From: Sinelater perroti
Lineage: Eukaryota; Arthropoda; Insecta; Coleoptera; Elateridae
Direction of reading: 5' to 3'
Length of the DNA: 64,000 nt
Assembly: GCA_036346155.1 (NCBI GenBank)
Contig: JARFIY010000046.1
Coordinates: 13,641,501 to 13,705,500 of the forward strand
Shown here: in pieces, positions 1-11,900 of the stretch
Position numbering within the stretch: the first letter of the stretch is position 1
Layout of the letters: every line of letters begins with the position of its first letter
Notes under the pieces: generated by a model
The model's database searches: none
What the model was told of the DNA's origin: nothing
Seen by the model: the letters and a program-made list of their open reading frames with translations, nothing else
Program-made: the position numbers and the translations under genes

Positions 1-59
1 CCCAAAAACCTACAGCAATCATTTGAAATAAAAAAAAATTGTGAATTACGACCAACTAT

Positions 60-345
60 TGTATTTTTCAACCAATAGCTGCCGTGGAAATTATAGGGAG
101 AGTAGAATTTTGACTAAAGTAAGAATAAAGCTAGACTTAAAATAGCAGGAAGAGAAACCACCACAAAAGGAAATTAACGCGTGGAATCCATAAGTTTATA
201 GGATACAATGACATTCTTCGAGAATGGTAGATATTTTTCTGCCAAGAGCCTTGGAGAACGTCGATGGCACTGAATTTGGTCACGGTTGTTGATGATGAGA
301 AGCCGATTGTCGGAAAGCATATGTCATCTACATGATGGGGCATTA
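60..345 (-). pseudogene. Gypsy-type reverse transcriptase scrap (LTR retrotransposon)
   Basis: An open stretch on the minus strand contains VDDICFP followed about 15 residues later by TKFSAIDVLQGSWQ. The second block resembles the conserved gypsy-class reverse transcriptase segment in which a Phe-Ser/Thr-x-hydrophobic-Asp is followed by Gly-Tyr-Trp-Gln. The frame then decays. No protease, RNase H, integrase or LTR could be placed next to it, and the piece touches the window edge, so any continuation is unseen. The family assignment rests on one short block and is tentative. Nothing suggests that it is functional. Confidence 0.3.
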
Positions 346-1385
346 AAAAATGTTTTAGAATCCCGAAGATATCAGAGAAAGTTTTTTAGATAAATGTGAA
401 GAAGGTTAAAAGGAATTGTATCGGAACTGCGAATTATGTGTCGGAAACGGTTCTCTCAAATCAAGGAAAACACCCGTGATGCAGTGTAATATAGTAAGCT
501 CAAGAGAAAGGATAATAGTTAAAATGTGTAGTCCATCTCTAGAAATGACAACAAAGGTACCCTCCTTACTATTTATTACTAAGAATAACCTACGGTTCTC
601 TACTACTTTGATCGAAGCAAAGTCCGATGTAGTAAGGTAATTCATCCGCAACACATATTATAAACGAACTCTTGTAACCAAGTTTGTTCTTTTCAATAGA
701 TGAAAAAAAGTGTCTTTCTAAATCAGTGTGTCTTATCAATAGTTTTATTTGTGAAAACATATTTTGGTGGCAGTTTGTACAAGTTTTTAATGCGAAATAT
801 TTCATCAAACACAAATAATTTGTTATTTGGTGTTAAATGATGAAAGGAATATATGTATTAACGTTTATTATTTAAAATGTAGTATTGGAATATCTTAAGG
901 GAAGTTGGTTAATACTGTAAGTTACGTCACTTCAATCAGCATAAATATTATATAAAATATAATTAAAAAGTTTAAAAATCAGCCGGATTACATTTCAGTA
1001 CCTAATAACGGTCAATTTTTGTACTGAATAGCGCGGAAAAATGCGTTTTTATAAAATGGATAGTAATTGAGAAGGAAGAGATTGATGATCACCGCACTTA
1101 GCATGGGAATAGCTCAGGGGGTTCAGTTTTAGTGCTCATGGTGCAGTAAAACGCATGGAGCATCGCGTTTTTTCGTCGAAGAATTTTTTATAAAAAAATT
1201 TTTGTTATTGTTCCACGTCTTTTCTATTGTTTAATGTCGTGCATGATAGGGCGATCCCTGATCGTAACACAAACATTGGGCCCATCTCGTCGCTCGTAAC
1301 AACATATATTACACGGCCAGTTAAATTTCCATCCGTATAAAATCATGATTGTTCAAAAGCTGCTTCAAAGTAATTTTATTCAACG
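346..1385. other. Unassigned AT-rich stretch
   Basis: Two overlapping opposite-strand open frames of about 75-80 codons near 406-654 show no recognisable motif and are probably fortuitous. At about 1108-1125 the bases ATAGCTCAGGGGGTTCAG resemble a tRNA A-box, but no matching B-box follows at the usual distance, so I do not call a tRNA or SINE. Nothing else is supported. Confidence 0.4.
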
Positions 1386-1389
1386 CGAA

Positions 1390-1925
1390 CTGTTTTATGA
1401 AAGAGTGTTTTAAATTATTGCCTCTGATGATGTGATAATGACGGATGAGGTTTATTCCCATTCGGACGGTTATGTCGCTAAGTAAAACTGTAGATTTTAG
1501 GCAGTAGAGAACCCCAAGAATACACCGCAGACCTCTTCATAATGCTAATATTACTGTTTGATGAAGCGTTTCGAATGTAGGAATAGATCTTACTTATTTG
1601 AAAAAGAGGAGGTTACAACAACAGTATCTTTAGAGCATTATATCGACATGCTACATAATTTTTGGCAGTTACAAACATACAAAAAGTGGTTCTAATAAGA
1701 TGGAGCCACAGCTTACACGACAAAGGCTTTGACAAATGTTTCCCCAACACTTAATCTCGTATTACGCTGACTTGTCTCTCTGCGATTTCTTTCTTAAGGG
1801 TTACTTCAAATCGAAAGTCTATGTTCAAATCCTTGTACAGTACACGAGCTGAAAGCTGCTACTTGCGAAGAAATTGCAACTGTATCAGTGCGATTTGCGT
1901 ATAACAAAAAAGAAGTTATCTTTCC
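1390..1925 (+). mobile_element. Tc1/mariner-superfamily transposase remnant (DUF4817/DDE_3 type)
   Basis: The translated plus strand, across several frame changes, gives IMTDEVYSHSDGYVAK near 1433-1484, DGATAYTTKALTNV near 1699-1740 and SLCDFFLKGYFKSKVYV near 1772-1823. These match, in order, the first catalytic Asp block, the second Asp block (usually WFQQDGATAHT) and the C-terminal CDFFLWGYLKSKVY block of the insect IS630/Tc1-mariner transposases that carry an N-terminal DUF4817 helix-turn-helix. The N-terminal DNA-binding part is missing, and stops interrupt every block. No terminal repeats were found. It is dead, and it is one of several such remnants here. Confidence 0.7.
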
Positions 1926-2209
1926 GATATAATATTTTGTAATTAATGTATACCTATAGAAAGTGAATTTATTACAGAATGTTTTGATCTTAAAAAAATG
2001 TTTTTTATTAAAAAATTGTCCAAAATAGGGGTCTGGTTTGCAAAAGACCGGATAGTTTTGATTTTCGGATATGTTGTTATAATGTAAAATCTAAGTTTTT
2101 GACTTAGCGCGCCACCATGTGCCATCTGGTATCGAAAAAACATGCAAATTTGACCTTTTCTTTGTTTTTTAAAATATTTCCTAAATGGTTGATATTTTTC
2201 CCAGCTGGA
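1926..2209. other. Unassigned AT-rich stretch
   Basis: Short AT-rich spacer between a mariner remnant and a degenerate protein pseudogene. A 66-codon minus-strand frame here has no recognisable features. Confidence 0.4.
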
Positions 2210-4565
2210 AGAAAATTAACGATTCTTTCGATACCGTTTATCTTCGCGCTCCGAATGTTTTTCAGTTACTAATCGTGTCGTATGTTTTCTGCGATGACCG
2301 AGTGTTTCATTTGCCATAATAATTTGAGTGAAAATAAAGTGATAATGGTGAAAAAACAATTGACTGTTCACAATGCATGTCAAAAGAAGTACAATAACCC
2401 TAAACCGATTGCTGCAGCTTTTCGTCGTAGTTGTGCGTTCGCAGTAAGAAACTGTACCAACGCACTCTAACGCAGAACAATTCAACTTTAAAGGCCATTA
2501 CGTGTTGTGTGGATAAGAAGTTACTGATGCATTTTTTAAAATTTAGAAGAAAATGAAAATATCAGAACGAAATAATGTGCACACGATAGAGTGAATTCTG
2601 TGAGGGATTTATTTTTAAAGGCAGATGAAACACGAGAGAACGTATGGGCACAATAAATAGTTCAACGCTTCAAAACCAGGACTTGCCTGCAAAGGATGCT
2701 ACCACCTCTTTTGTCAAAGAAAATATATATATTGGCTATCTAAGACAGGAGCAAAAGGGGATATCGCCCAGTAAGAAAAGTTGGCGAAGCAATGAAATAC
2801 ATTTATTTGTACCTAGAGGAAAAACTTGAGTAGTGCCAGTTCTCTCTGTGGAAACTACTAAATCAAATCCAGGGAGATTTTCATCCTGACATTCACACTG
2901 TCAAAACTCGACTTTTTATAAAATATGGTAAAGATGCTGTTTATGTTTGAGAATCTTGGGGTACAAGATTTTCACACATTTATGGAATGAAAACCAAAAA
3001 TCAGGTCTACAAGATAAAAGTTACGTGTGCTGAAGGCTGCCGCTGATATATTTGGTGACATTCGCACTCAGATATACAATACATCTGAGTACACACCATT
3101 TGACATATTTTTGCTCAACGTGTCTGTAATCCTGGAATCTTTGCTCATTTTTTTCTAAAGCACTACTTTGAAAAACAACCGTTTGTTTTTAGACAAGTGG
3201 AGAAAGAAATGGATTGCTCTATGACACGCATTGATTGATACAGTGCGACCGCGTACTTTCATATATCTTTTGAATGTATTTGTATCAGAAGTTATAGTAA
3301 TTCTGGTAACAACTTCTTATAAATTCATAGAACATAATACCTAAATACCACCAGTAACTAACTGCACATTCAGTGAACTTGTAAAAAAGAATTGGTTATA
3401 TTGTATTGGTGTTTATAAAAAAAGAGGAAAATCTGGATTGGAAACTGTCAATATTGAAGATATTTAGATATTTAGATATTTACTGTAAGGCTGTAAGGCC
3501 AATGTTCAACGAATGTGTTCATGTTGGAGGCTACCCAAAAAAAAACCTATGAACATTTCATTCATCAATAACCTGCCCTCCCAATATGATAACATATTTA
3601 TAGCTATTCAGACTGCTGAAGTCTTTTAATATGACAATATGCTTAATACTTTCGACCAGCCACTGTACACAAATGGCCAGGAAATTATTGCCAATAATCC
3701 TAAATTTAAATATTATTGTGCGACTTGAAGGTTTTTGCATACAAATGTCATACATGGGACTATTATAACAGGCTGTGGTTATAAAAGAATTTTTCAGTAC
3801 GATTACTGAACAATGTTGACAAAGTGATGAGTGTGAATATGTACGGGTAGTTCGCGCCTCTGATCTATCTCATCCTACTCTAGCCCAATTCATTATGGAA
3901 ACTCTCTTTTTCGCAGAAGAGAAAGCTATGATTGAAAGTATGCTCACTAGCGTTGACAAAACTGTTGAAGCTAATGAAAATGACGTTGTTCAAGGCTTCA
4001 GTCCAAAATTTAAAAAAAAAAATGCAGTGATGAAAGTGGAACGTCGTGGACCAAAGGCCAAGACGTGGGTACAGTACTTCCATGTAACCAGTTTAATGAA
4101 ACAATTTATTGAGGGTGAAAGATCGAAAAATTGGGATCTTCATATTACTACCTACCATTCAACAAATGTTGCCTCTCTTTCAAGCAGCATAAGTGCGCCC
4201 ATCTGTACTTTCAGAACATGCTGAATTTAAGACAAAATTAATCCAATACGGAAATTCACAAAAAATGGATGTTCTACAATTAGGCGTATGGGCAAGTTCT
4301 GGTCTGGTGTTTGATCTAATCAGACCATTGAACAAACCCTAATGAAGACAATGAAAAGCTCCGATGAATTGACTCAGGTCGTGGGATCACAGAGAGTATT
4401 CTCACTCGATTGACCCTTGGGATGATCTACCTTAAGTAATATTTACGAAGTTGAGAAGTACTGTAATATTGCATCAGTAACTAGTGAATAGTACGTGGAT
4501 ATGTGCTGTTTTTGCATGTTGAAAAGCTTGAGCAGTGGTTTTAAGTTGACTTGTTTACCTAAGGA
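2210..4565 (+). pseudogene. Decayed copy of a multi-copy, uncharacterised invertebrate protein family
   Basis: Homology islands in one order and strand indicate a single long ancestral coding region. An N-terminal Cys-rich knuckle reads CFICHNNLSE (about 2303). It is followed by MKYIYLYLEEKLE (2791), QIQGDFHPDIHTVKTRL (2865), LDKWRKKW (3196), SGLETVNIEDI (3433), VRLEGFCIQMSYMG (3718), an open segment at 3895-4190 containing KTWVQYFHVTSLMKQFIEGE, EQTLMKTMKSSDELTQ (4329) and EKYCNIASVTSE (4453). From memory of the family, these match large repetitive uncharacterised proteins in insects and other invertebrates whose N-terminal zinc knuckle and 'TIEQTLMxTMKS' block recur. Its role is unknown; the copy number suggests association with a mobile element. 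Stops and frameshifts separate all the islands. Confidence 0.55.
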
Positions 4566-4799
4566 AAAATTATATTTCAAATAAGATCGATGGGGGAGAT
4601 TATAAAGTAAAGAGAATCATTTACAAGGATTACATTAATTTAAGTCAATCAAAGTTTGCAAGAAATATAGTTGATCAAAATATTGAAAAAATGCTTCTGG
4701 TCAAAAACTAGTGTGAATGAAAAGTTGGTGATCTTGTAAAATCGCTTTTATACATCCGATCCAAAAATTACCCTTTGAGAAATACACACCATGTTAGTT
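4566..4799. other. Unassigned spacer
   Basis: AT-rich spacer. It may contain the extreme, unrecognisable tail of the preceding pseudogene. Confidence 0.35.
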
Positions 4800-5225
4800 T
4801 CTTTAACCACCGTCGGTTTGTTTAAGTTAGCTGCATGTGGCCTGCTGCCACTCCGCTAAAAATAACGAACTTGCCGATAAATCGAGTGGTTCGATGGCTT
4901 CGCGTACTATTTCCGCGCAGCTGTCGCTAGCGCGATGAAAAATGGAACAGCACGTTAATCATTCAGCTCTGCGGGCAGTCCGTGACGTCATCCCTACAAC
5001 TCTGTCTAACTTTCCCGGCGCGAGGAAATCTCCTTCAGCAGCTGTAGGCGCGATCGATGACGCACTGATGGGCCGCATGCGGCGGGTCACGGCGTCGCAA
5101 CATTACAAGTTCAAATCATGATATCGCCATGAAACGGTGATAACGTCGTTAGCGTCGAAAAGCTTTTTGTCAAATGCGAGCGAAAAACGAAACGCGAGCT
5201 CGAAATTGGGTTGGATGCATAAAAC
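4800..5225. promoter_or_regulatory. CpG-rich island, candidate conserved regulatory element
   Basis: Base composition changes sharply from AT-rich flanks to a GC- and CpG-rich block with many CG dinucleotides, such as CGCGCAG, GGCGCGATCGATGACGC and GGCGTCGC. It includes a perfect cAMP-response-element palindrome TGACGTCA at 4983-4990. No open frame of note and no transposon motif lie within it. Retention of CpG in a window where the transposon copies have decayed is consistent with constraint or lack of methylation, so it could be a host enhancer or promoter. This is inference from composition; a GC-rich repeat end is the alternative. Confidence 0.35.
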
Positions 5226-6009
5226 AGCTACCCTATGTTTAATAATTCTTGGGATATAAAAGATTGCGTTTCACTTTATTTGAATCACAAAAAGTTACTT
5301 CTGTTGCTTGCACTGACTGCCCATAAAATGATTTTGTTTATTTTCCGAGCCACAGGTTTGATGAACTTTGAATGTTGATTTAAAAGAAATGACAAAAGCT
5401 TTTTATTATCAATACTATAAATGAGGAATATTATAAATGAGAAAGATTAAAGAAATAATGCAAGACATTTTTGTTGATGCAAAATTTTGCTAAATAAGAC
5501 CTAGTATATTATATACCTACTGTCATTGAAGTTTTGCTATTCGACGCCATTTCCCTGATATGTTTTCAACATGAGACTACAAATTTTCCTTCCCTTTAGG
5601 CGGTTGTTTGATATATGAATGTACTTTATGGTAGTTTCCAGTTGTATCTCCGTTTTCCCATGGAATGTTTACAGTACTATTAACTACTCCTGTACAACAA
5701 AGGTAAGCCAGTAAATAAGTACATCCTGTGGAAAATTTAGAAGCACATTTTTATTCTATTTGGTATAGGTAAAATAAGAATTTTATAGATGATGGGTTAA
5801 GCACTTAATTGGAATATGAAAAAATATAGTAAATTAAGCAAAGGTACGTAAAGTAAAAATATAGAGTGATCCAAATTGATCTTCGGGATTTGAATTGCTC
5901 GCCGTTTGCATTCTGTTAGTTGAAAGTTTGCATTTGTATGGTTGGTATCGAAACACATGGCAAAGTCCACTAAAAACCAGCAGAAACTCTGTACATTTAG
6001 AATCTGGGT
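5226..6009. other. Unassigned AT-rich stretch
   Basis: No protein motif or repeat structure was recognised. The last 100 bases may contain degraded transposase sequence that leads into the mariner remnant downstream. Confidence 0.4.
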
Positions 6010-6570
6010 TTTAAATATCATAATTGTTAATGCTGATTTTTACAAAAAAAATCATACTGATCGATGAAATTTATTTCTTGTTAAGCGGCTTCGTGAATCG
6101 TCAAATTGTCGCATCTGTAGTAGTGAACATCCACGTGCTATTCGTGAAAAACCTATGCATACACAAAAATGCATTGGACCGTACTTTTTTGAGAACGAAG
6201 GTGGCAAAGCAGTCAACGATTTGCTATCGGGAGATGCTAAACGACTTTGTTTTCAATTAAACCAAAGATTTGAATTTGAATGATACGTGGTTTCAACAAG
6301 ATGGAACCTCTTGTAATACACCACGTGAAACATCTACTTTACTTCAAACCACATTACCTGGCCCTGTTATTTCGCAGAGAGGTGACAGTGGTCTGGTGAT
6401 CTAACCCCATTAGACTTTTCCCTCTGGGACTATTTAAACGAACAGATTTATAAAAACAAATCTGCTACGTTTTCAGGGCTAAAGAGGACATTAGACTTGT
6501 AGACTGTCCCCGACATCGAGATCATTTTTGTACGACTCTCCGTACCGGCCTATTTTTTCTAAGTTCTAAG
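6010..6570 (+). mobile_element. Tc1/mariner-superfamily transposase remnant (DUF4817/DDE_3 type)
   Basis: Conserved blocks appear in order. IDEIYFLLSGFVNRQIV (about 6063-6113) is the catalytic DEAHFxLxGFVNRQN block. CYREMLNDFVFN (about 6222) matches the stretch before the second Asp, and DLNLNDTWFQQDGTSCNTPRE (about 6267-6328) contains the second catalytic Asp in WFQQDG. A later block, SLWDYLNEQIYKNKSATFSGL (about 6421-6480), matches the C-terminal 'LWGYLKxxVYxxKP' region. One frameshift after VNRQ and stops near 6400 inactivate it. Only the C-terminal half is present, and no terminal inverted repeats were found. Confidence 0.75.
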
Positions 6571-7340
6571 GCTTATATCTTTGTTCCTAGAGGTCGTACC
6601 ACGTTGGTACCTTAGACAATATTGCTCAGACACTTAAGGCTTTGTATTGATATAGCTTTCGTCTGGGTACCCGAATTTTCGATTTGGGGCCCAATCTGCA
6701 CATCCTCCTTTCAAATCGTGTGAAGTGCGCTATGAGATAAAGCAACCATTTGCCAAAATATCTACCTTGGTAGCGGCAAAAATTACAACTGAAAGGTCAG
6801 TCATAATTAATTTTATTATTTGATTACTGAAGCGCAACGTACGGGAAAAGTAACCTCGAAAGGGGGCAAAATGAGGGTCTAATTAAAGAGAGGAGAGAAA
6901 GGAACATTACTTAGTTTTAATAATTATTAATAATAGTTCAAAGTTAATACGAGGTTAAAAATGAAGAGCTAAAGTTGTGGATTATTAGATAATAGGGCTT
7001 AAAAATGACTGATTGTAGCCACGTCCCTACAAAATTGGATATGGTAGGTTTTCCAAGTTTGCAAACTGATAGTAAGTTAGGTATTTAAGGGCAGCGGCGA
7101 GGATGTCTTCTGCACTCTGTCACCTCCTAATTCATCGACGCTTACCCGGTAACGGTGACATGTACAAGGGAGCAGGCATCTGCATTAATTTGAGACGATG
7201 ATTTTGGTATAATTGAAGTTATCTTGAATTGCTTGTTTGAATGATATATTAAATGTTAGCTTTTGGTGTTACTTCTCGCGTACGTTGTGTGCCATATCAA
7301 GTGATCGGTAGTATCAGCATAGCTGGTAATGTCCTATACT
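6571..7340. other. Unassigned stretch with TATTTAAGG promoter-like motif
   Basis: Mostly AT-rich. At 7082-7094 the bases TATTTAAGGGCAG are followed by a short GC-richer segment (GCGGCGAGG onwards to about 7165), an arrangement seen in retroelement 5' regions. It lies just upstream of the jockey ORF1 remains and could be its 5' leader or part of another element. No coding sequence was recognised. Confidence 0.35.
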
Positions 7341-7359
7341 CCTAATTATAAACAATATG

Positions 7360-8345
7360 GAGCACCAGCAAGAGATCAAAACATAATTCAACGTGTATCA
7401 ATGCAACCAATATTACCCCATCACGCTAATACATTACAATCAATCTGAAAATCACAAATGATTAATCAGTTACTTTTTATCCGCCATCTCAAACAAAATT
7501 CCCAATTCAGAATGGCCAATAAATAGCTTATAACAAGAAAAGAAATCCTAAATACGAAGATGAGAAGGATAATGGCAACAAAGCATATTAAGCTAATTAT
7601 TAGATAGACTACAAACAAGTATAAAGATAAGGATATGTATAAAAAGAAAGCAGTAATAGCAATAGTTATTTACTAAAAACAAAATTTATTATTAAATCGT
7701 TAAGTAATAATTAAGTTAGAGTGCAACTACTAGAAAGTATGGGATATACGACTATTGTTAAAGTGTTGATAGAAAAATATATAGAATTTTCTATGTATAA
7801 ATCGCAACAAAAAGCTTCTGAGTCATATCAAAAATGTTCATTCTTCAACCAGCATAAATGATATCAAACAAATACGAAATAAAACCATTCTTTTTCTCCC
7901 TCTGCATTTTATATGTATTAAATCGAAAATTAACAATAAAGACAAATAAAATAAGATTATTGTCAAACTTGAGCATATTATTTGAAACACAACACTTGAG
8001 AAGAGAAATGCTTTAGCATGTGAAGTACCAATGCGTTAGAAACACTATAAACTACTGTAATAATACTTAAAAATCTGTAAAACGTACGGCCCACTATCTG
8101 AGAAAAGATTAACCAAGAAGAAAGGAAGGATAACGTAGTAATTTGAGTGGATTATAAACAAAATTATCCACCTAGTTACAAAGGACGCATGATGCATAAA
8201 CCACTTTAGCAAAAAATATGCTCAACTTTATGTGAAATACAGATAATAACAAGACCAGCCCAACAATATCTCAGTACTAGAGATAACAACATAAGACCAT
8301 CCAGTTCTTTTATATTAGCTCAATCCACTAATGATATAACAAAGT
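7360..8345 (+). pseudogene. Jockey ORF1 (gag-like) remnant
   Basis: Two segments support this call. INDIKQ followed by NKTILFLPLHFICIKSKINNKDK-like sequence (about 7855-7950) resembles the jockey ORF1 'VVDLEPxxxNKDIY' region. DYKQNYPPSYKGRMMHK near 8150-8205 matches the end of the zinc-knuckle domain, where jockey gag proteins usually read CxxNHPANYKGC. The cysteines of the CCHC knuckles are largely lost. ORF1 of this clade binds RNA and assembles the ribonucleoprotein; this copy cannot encode it. Confidence 0.5.
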
Positions 8346-8639
8346 TAAAGCTAGTCATGAAAAGTTAGATTATTAGACCTATTAACCTTATAAAAGACTT
8401 GTTAACAAAACTATGTAAATTATTATTAAAAATAGAATTCTGCAATTCCAACGATTTAAGCAAACATATACTAGAGACATCATAAATTAGACATTTTACT
8501 AACCTCTGAAACACACTTAACTGTGCGAAATTACCTCAGGATACCTAAATGTAATACATATTTTACGAATCTAGATAAAACCGTACATATTATAGAAATA
8601 CTGCAATATTTATAAAGCAAGATATTGTGAAAAAATAGA

Positions 8640-10470
8640 GTATAAACAGGAATATATCCAAGCTACTAATGTCACCATCTGTGATAAACTCATAAAAATA
8701 ACTATGTTAGCTATATATTGCCTACTTAAAGGCACTGACAAATGGGGACATTTTGAACAGTTTCCCATACATTAAGAAATAGATTGTAAGTAGGTAGAGA
8801 CTTCAACGTCAAAAACCGATGTACTGACCACCAGATAAAATCAATATACTGGATGTAGTAGATTTGTTGATGTTTGCATTATCAAAGGTTTAGACTCTAG
8901 AAAAACAATTATAATTTTCACTACTTACATAATTAATAAACCAGAGAGCCATCACGTTATAGTAAAAAAAAATATATTAGAAAATGTTTTGGAAGAAAAT
9001 GGTCTTGTCATTTCATTGAAATCTAAGTTAGACATTAAAATAGCAATAAAAAATGTAATTTCAGTGACACAAAATGTAACATGATTTGATAGAAACGAAA
9101 TACATTTAAAAATACATTTACAGGTTATAGTTAAACAAAAATTGCGAAAAAAAAACTGAAGAAGATGGTATCGAAGTTAGCACAAACAAAACTAATTTAA
9201 ACAAATGTTGCAAAAAAGAATTAACGTCTCTATGTAAGAGTATTACAACAAACTAACTGCAACAGCTGCCAGAGTTCTTAGTGGAAAATAACCAGAAATA
9301 ATTCTAATAATCAATAATTCCCGTAAAATCTAACATATACGAAAAGTAATCATCAAATAACTATCTCTAAGAACATCTATCTGTAATTTAAATTTTATTA
9401 TCTAAAGATACAAAATCAAATTGAGTTTCCAATTAGAAAAACATTTTATATAAAATTTAATTTCTCATAAACTAACTCTAAAAAGGTACTTGTTTATGAT
9501 TTAATTACGAGTAGAATGTTAGACGAATGTTCTCAATAATGTGGCAATAACTTTAATCTCATATTTTTTGAGGTTGTAGAAAATAGCGCATATTTTTTAA
9601 TACTTGGACTAGGAAAAATCCTAGAAAAATTACATCCTACAGATCAACAATTTTTATATCACTATTATAGAAAGTAGTGTAAACATTTCTATAAAACGTT
9701 ACCCAAACATCATTTTGGTATTAGACTAAAACATAGTACTATTAAACAAAAGTCCATTTATTGGTTAACAAAACGAATAATAATCTGAAACGAAAATGCT
9801 ATTACACACTACTGCTTGTGATAAATCATGGCATCTAAGACTATACTATAAGTTAAAGCTAATTATTCCACATTTTATGTACTCCAACCTAAAGTTCTCT
9901 GACACATATTTTGACGTAAAACATCAAGAGACGAGTGCTGATTTCTATGAAATACTAAGTGGAATATCACAAGGAAGTATTCTTCGTCCAGTATGACATA
10001 TGTCATATTCTCTATGGAATACATCTGCCCTTCAGTTGCCTTGGCCAGGAATCTAATACTCCAATGAGCTGAGGTTAAATATCTTAACTTGGCACCTGCG
10101 TATTTGACAAATTATATTATGAAAAATGTACAGGCAAATGTAGGCAAAACACTAAACAATAAATTATCGTTGTATACAACAAAACTGAAGCCCATATGGA
10201 CATATGGCATACCACTTTAAGGATTAACCAATACACCAAATTTTGAAATATTGCAGCTTTTCCAAAACAAAATACTTCATACTAAATTTTATAAATGCCC
10301 CGTGATATATTCCCGACAATGTGATTCATAGTGACTTAAATATAATCACCCTACGCAAAGAAATTACAGTGTTGTGAAAAATATCAGAACAAACTTGAAA
10401 TGTACACCAATGAATTAGCAGTTAACCTGTTAAATGTCAGCAATGACTTACTATGACCAAAAAGGTTTGA
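8640..10470 (+). pseudogene. Jockey ORF2 (endonuclease/reverse transcriptase) remnant
   Basis: The domains follow in order. Weak endonuclease remains lie at 8690-8950 (MLAIYCLLKGTDKWGHFEQF, then LDSRKTIIIFT and NKPESHHVIV, echoing the 'SSDHSPI' block). A linker follows near 9010-9250. The reverse transcriptase core at 9796-9996 has DKSWHLRLYYKLKLI, DTYFDVKHQETSADFYEILS and GISQGSIL. The C-terminal thumb near 10175-10330 has LKPIWTYGIPL and EILQLFQNKIL, and near 10320-10440 VIHSDLNI and YQNKLEMYTNELAVNLL. The YADD catalytic segment falls in a degraded stretch after 9996. The enzyme would perform target-primed reverse transcription; stops throughout make this copy dead. Confidence 0.7.
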
Positions 10471-10690
10471 AATCTCTAATTTGGCAGCTGGTTGTTAGTA
10501 AATTATATTGTATTTGGTTGAGGTAATGTGACAATATAATTATTATTTTGTTATTTTAGAATAGAAGCTACCTAATGGGGTTTTCAGTTCATGGATTGTT
10601 ATTTATGTTTAGTTTAAATATAATCTTAATCGTTAATACTGGACCAGTTGCATGCCAGATTGGAAAAATAAAAATTAAAAAAAGATGAGT

Positions 10691-11275
10691 GACCTCGTGC
10701 TTGAATTCAGACGCCTTATACTGAATTATCCGATTAATAAATATTATCCACGATTTCTGCAAGCTTCAATTCCTTTAATTTGCATATGTGGTTATGTGTT
10801 CTTTTAACATCGTTTACTGTTAGTATTTTTAAGACGCTTTTGGGTTAGTAAAGTTTCTCAAGAGATGTAAATTGCGTATGCATAAAATTCTTGTAGTAAT
10901 TTTTTGTATTCCACAGCTTTACAAAACCAAATATAGTCTAATGAGGAGCAGGTATGCTAATGTTTTAATAATAATAAAGCTGTACGCAATACGTTTTTTC
11001 AATATATTTGTTTTTTGGGTGGGTATCATATGTTGTAGTTGTCTATATAATTATTACTCTGTGCTTTTCGCGTATATCGTTTTATATGGCAGTAGTTTCA
11101 CTGACTTGAAACGCAGAACGTATAAAAAAGTAAAAACGGCTGAAAAAGCGAAATCATTTTATATACAGGGTCTTCCATTAAGAGGCCTCATGTTAAATTT
11201 TGAGGTATTTTGTTGTCTATTAATTAGAGCTGCGTTCTTAGATGTGTAAATAGTAAAAACTATATGGTTAACGAC
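10691..11275. other. Unassigned stretch with a 125-codon open frame
   Basis: A plus-strand frame at 10872-11249 encodes 125 residues rich in Ile, Leu, Phe and Tyr. Hydrophobic segments are followed by a basic patch (LKRRTYKKVKTAEKAK). I recognise no family. The composition is what translated AT-rich DNA gives, and there is no splice or promoter context that singles it out. I regard it as probably non-coding. Confidence 0.35.
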
Positions 11276-11279
11276 GTAT

Positions 11280-11900
11280 TGGAATAAAATTGCAGCGATT
11301 GCAAAAATAATTTGAAAATTTTGAACTTTTTGATCAAGTTTTGTATATAAAAAACGGAAAGCATGCTTTACTAGCCAGATTTGTTGAAAATATCGCCACC
11401 GAGCTTAAAATGTTGCAGATTATCCGAATTTATCGATTTTAGGACGTTTACAACAATTCGGCATCTCACCAATTAGCTCGCAGTATATATTTCACAAAGC
11501 TCTAGGGTTAAAGGCTTAGCAAGTCCAGTTGACACCAAAACTTTCACTCACAGATCATAAACAATGCCGTACATTAATGAATTGGGTGTTGGACATATAA
11601 GAAGTTGACCTCCATTTAAAAAAATTTATTCTGACTGATTTGCACCTCATTGAGTATGTAGTCAAAACTGTTGCATCTGAGTGTACAAAAAACCAAAACA
11701 AATTATCTAAATATTTCTCTGTCTTGAACTAAATTACATAGACGAATAATTTATCTAAATTGAGACTTCTATAGTCGCCCGGTCATGCGATCTGACAATA
11801 TTAAAATGTTAGACAGATTGGGTCAAAAATAAGGTATAGGTTAATGCTCCAGCACCCAAAAACAATATTAGATCCGTATTTCGCTAAATCAAATCGCATT
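11280..11900 (+). mobile_element. Tc1/mariner-superfamily transposase remnant
   Basis: Highly decayed matches run in the correct order. SSQYIFHKALGL (about 11480-11515) resembles the 'SSxxRILxKxLGLxAYK' end of the DNA-binding region. QLTPKLSLTDHKQCRTLMNWVLDI (about 11528-11602) resembles the 'QLVQELKPxDHxxRRxFxxWVLE' linker before the catalytic core. EVDLHLKKFILTDLHLIEYVV (about 11606-11666) corresponds to the region of the first catalytic Asp, with the DEAHF motif degraded. A final SCDLTILKC / DWVKNKV echo (about 11785-11835) matches the C-terminal 'SCDLTPLDFFLWGYVKSKVY' block. No terminal repeats were found. Confidence 0.55.

Larger units (their letters stand above)
7345..10690 (+). mobile_element. 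Near full-length, decayed jockey-clade LINE
   Basis: A single plus-strand non-LTR retrotransposon can be followed from a gag-like ORF1 through an endonuclease/reverse transcriptase ORF2 to an A-rich 3' end. The end at about 10662-10688 (GGAAAAATAAAAATTAAAAA) matches the A-tail typical of jockey elements. ORF1 and ORF2 are listed separately. All frames are broken by many stops, so the copy is old and immobile. No target-site duplication could be identified at the ends, and the 5' boundary is uncertain by about 100-200 bases. It has the most complete domain order of the jockey remnants in the window. Confidence 0.7.

Noticed and set aside
1106..1165. tRNA-like A-box (ATAGCTCAGGGGGTTCAG)
   Set aside because: No B-box at a suitable distance and no cloverleaf; too weak for a tRNA or SINE call.
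10872..11249. 125-codon plus-strand open frame
   Set aside because: Hydrophobic, AT-codon-driven composition, no recognisable domain, no gene context; length is attainable by chance in 64 kb.
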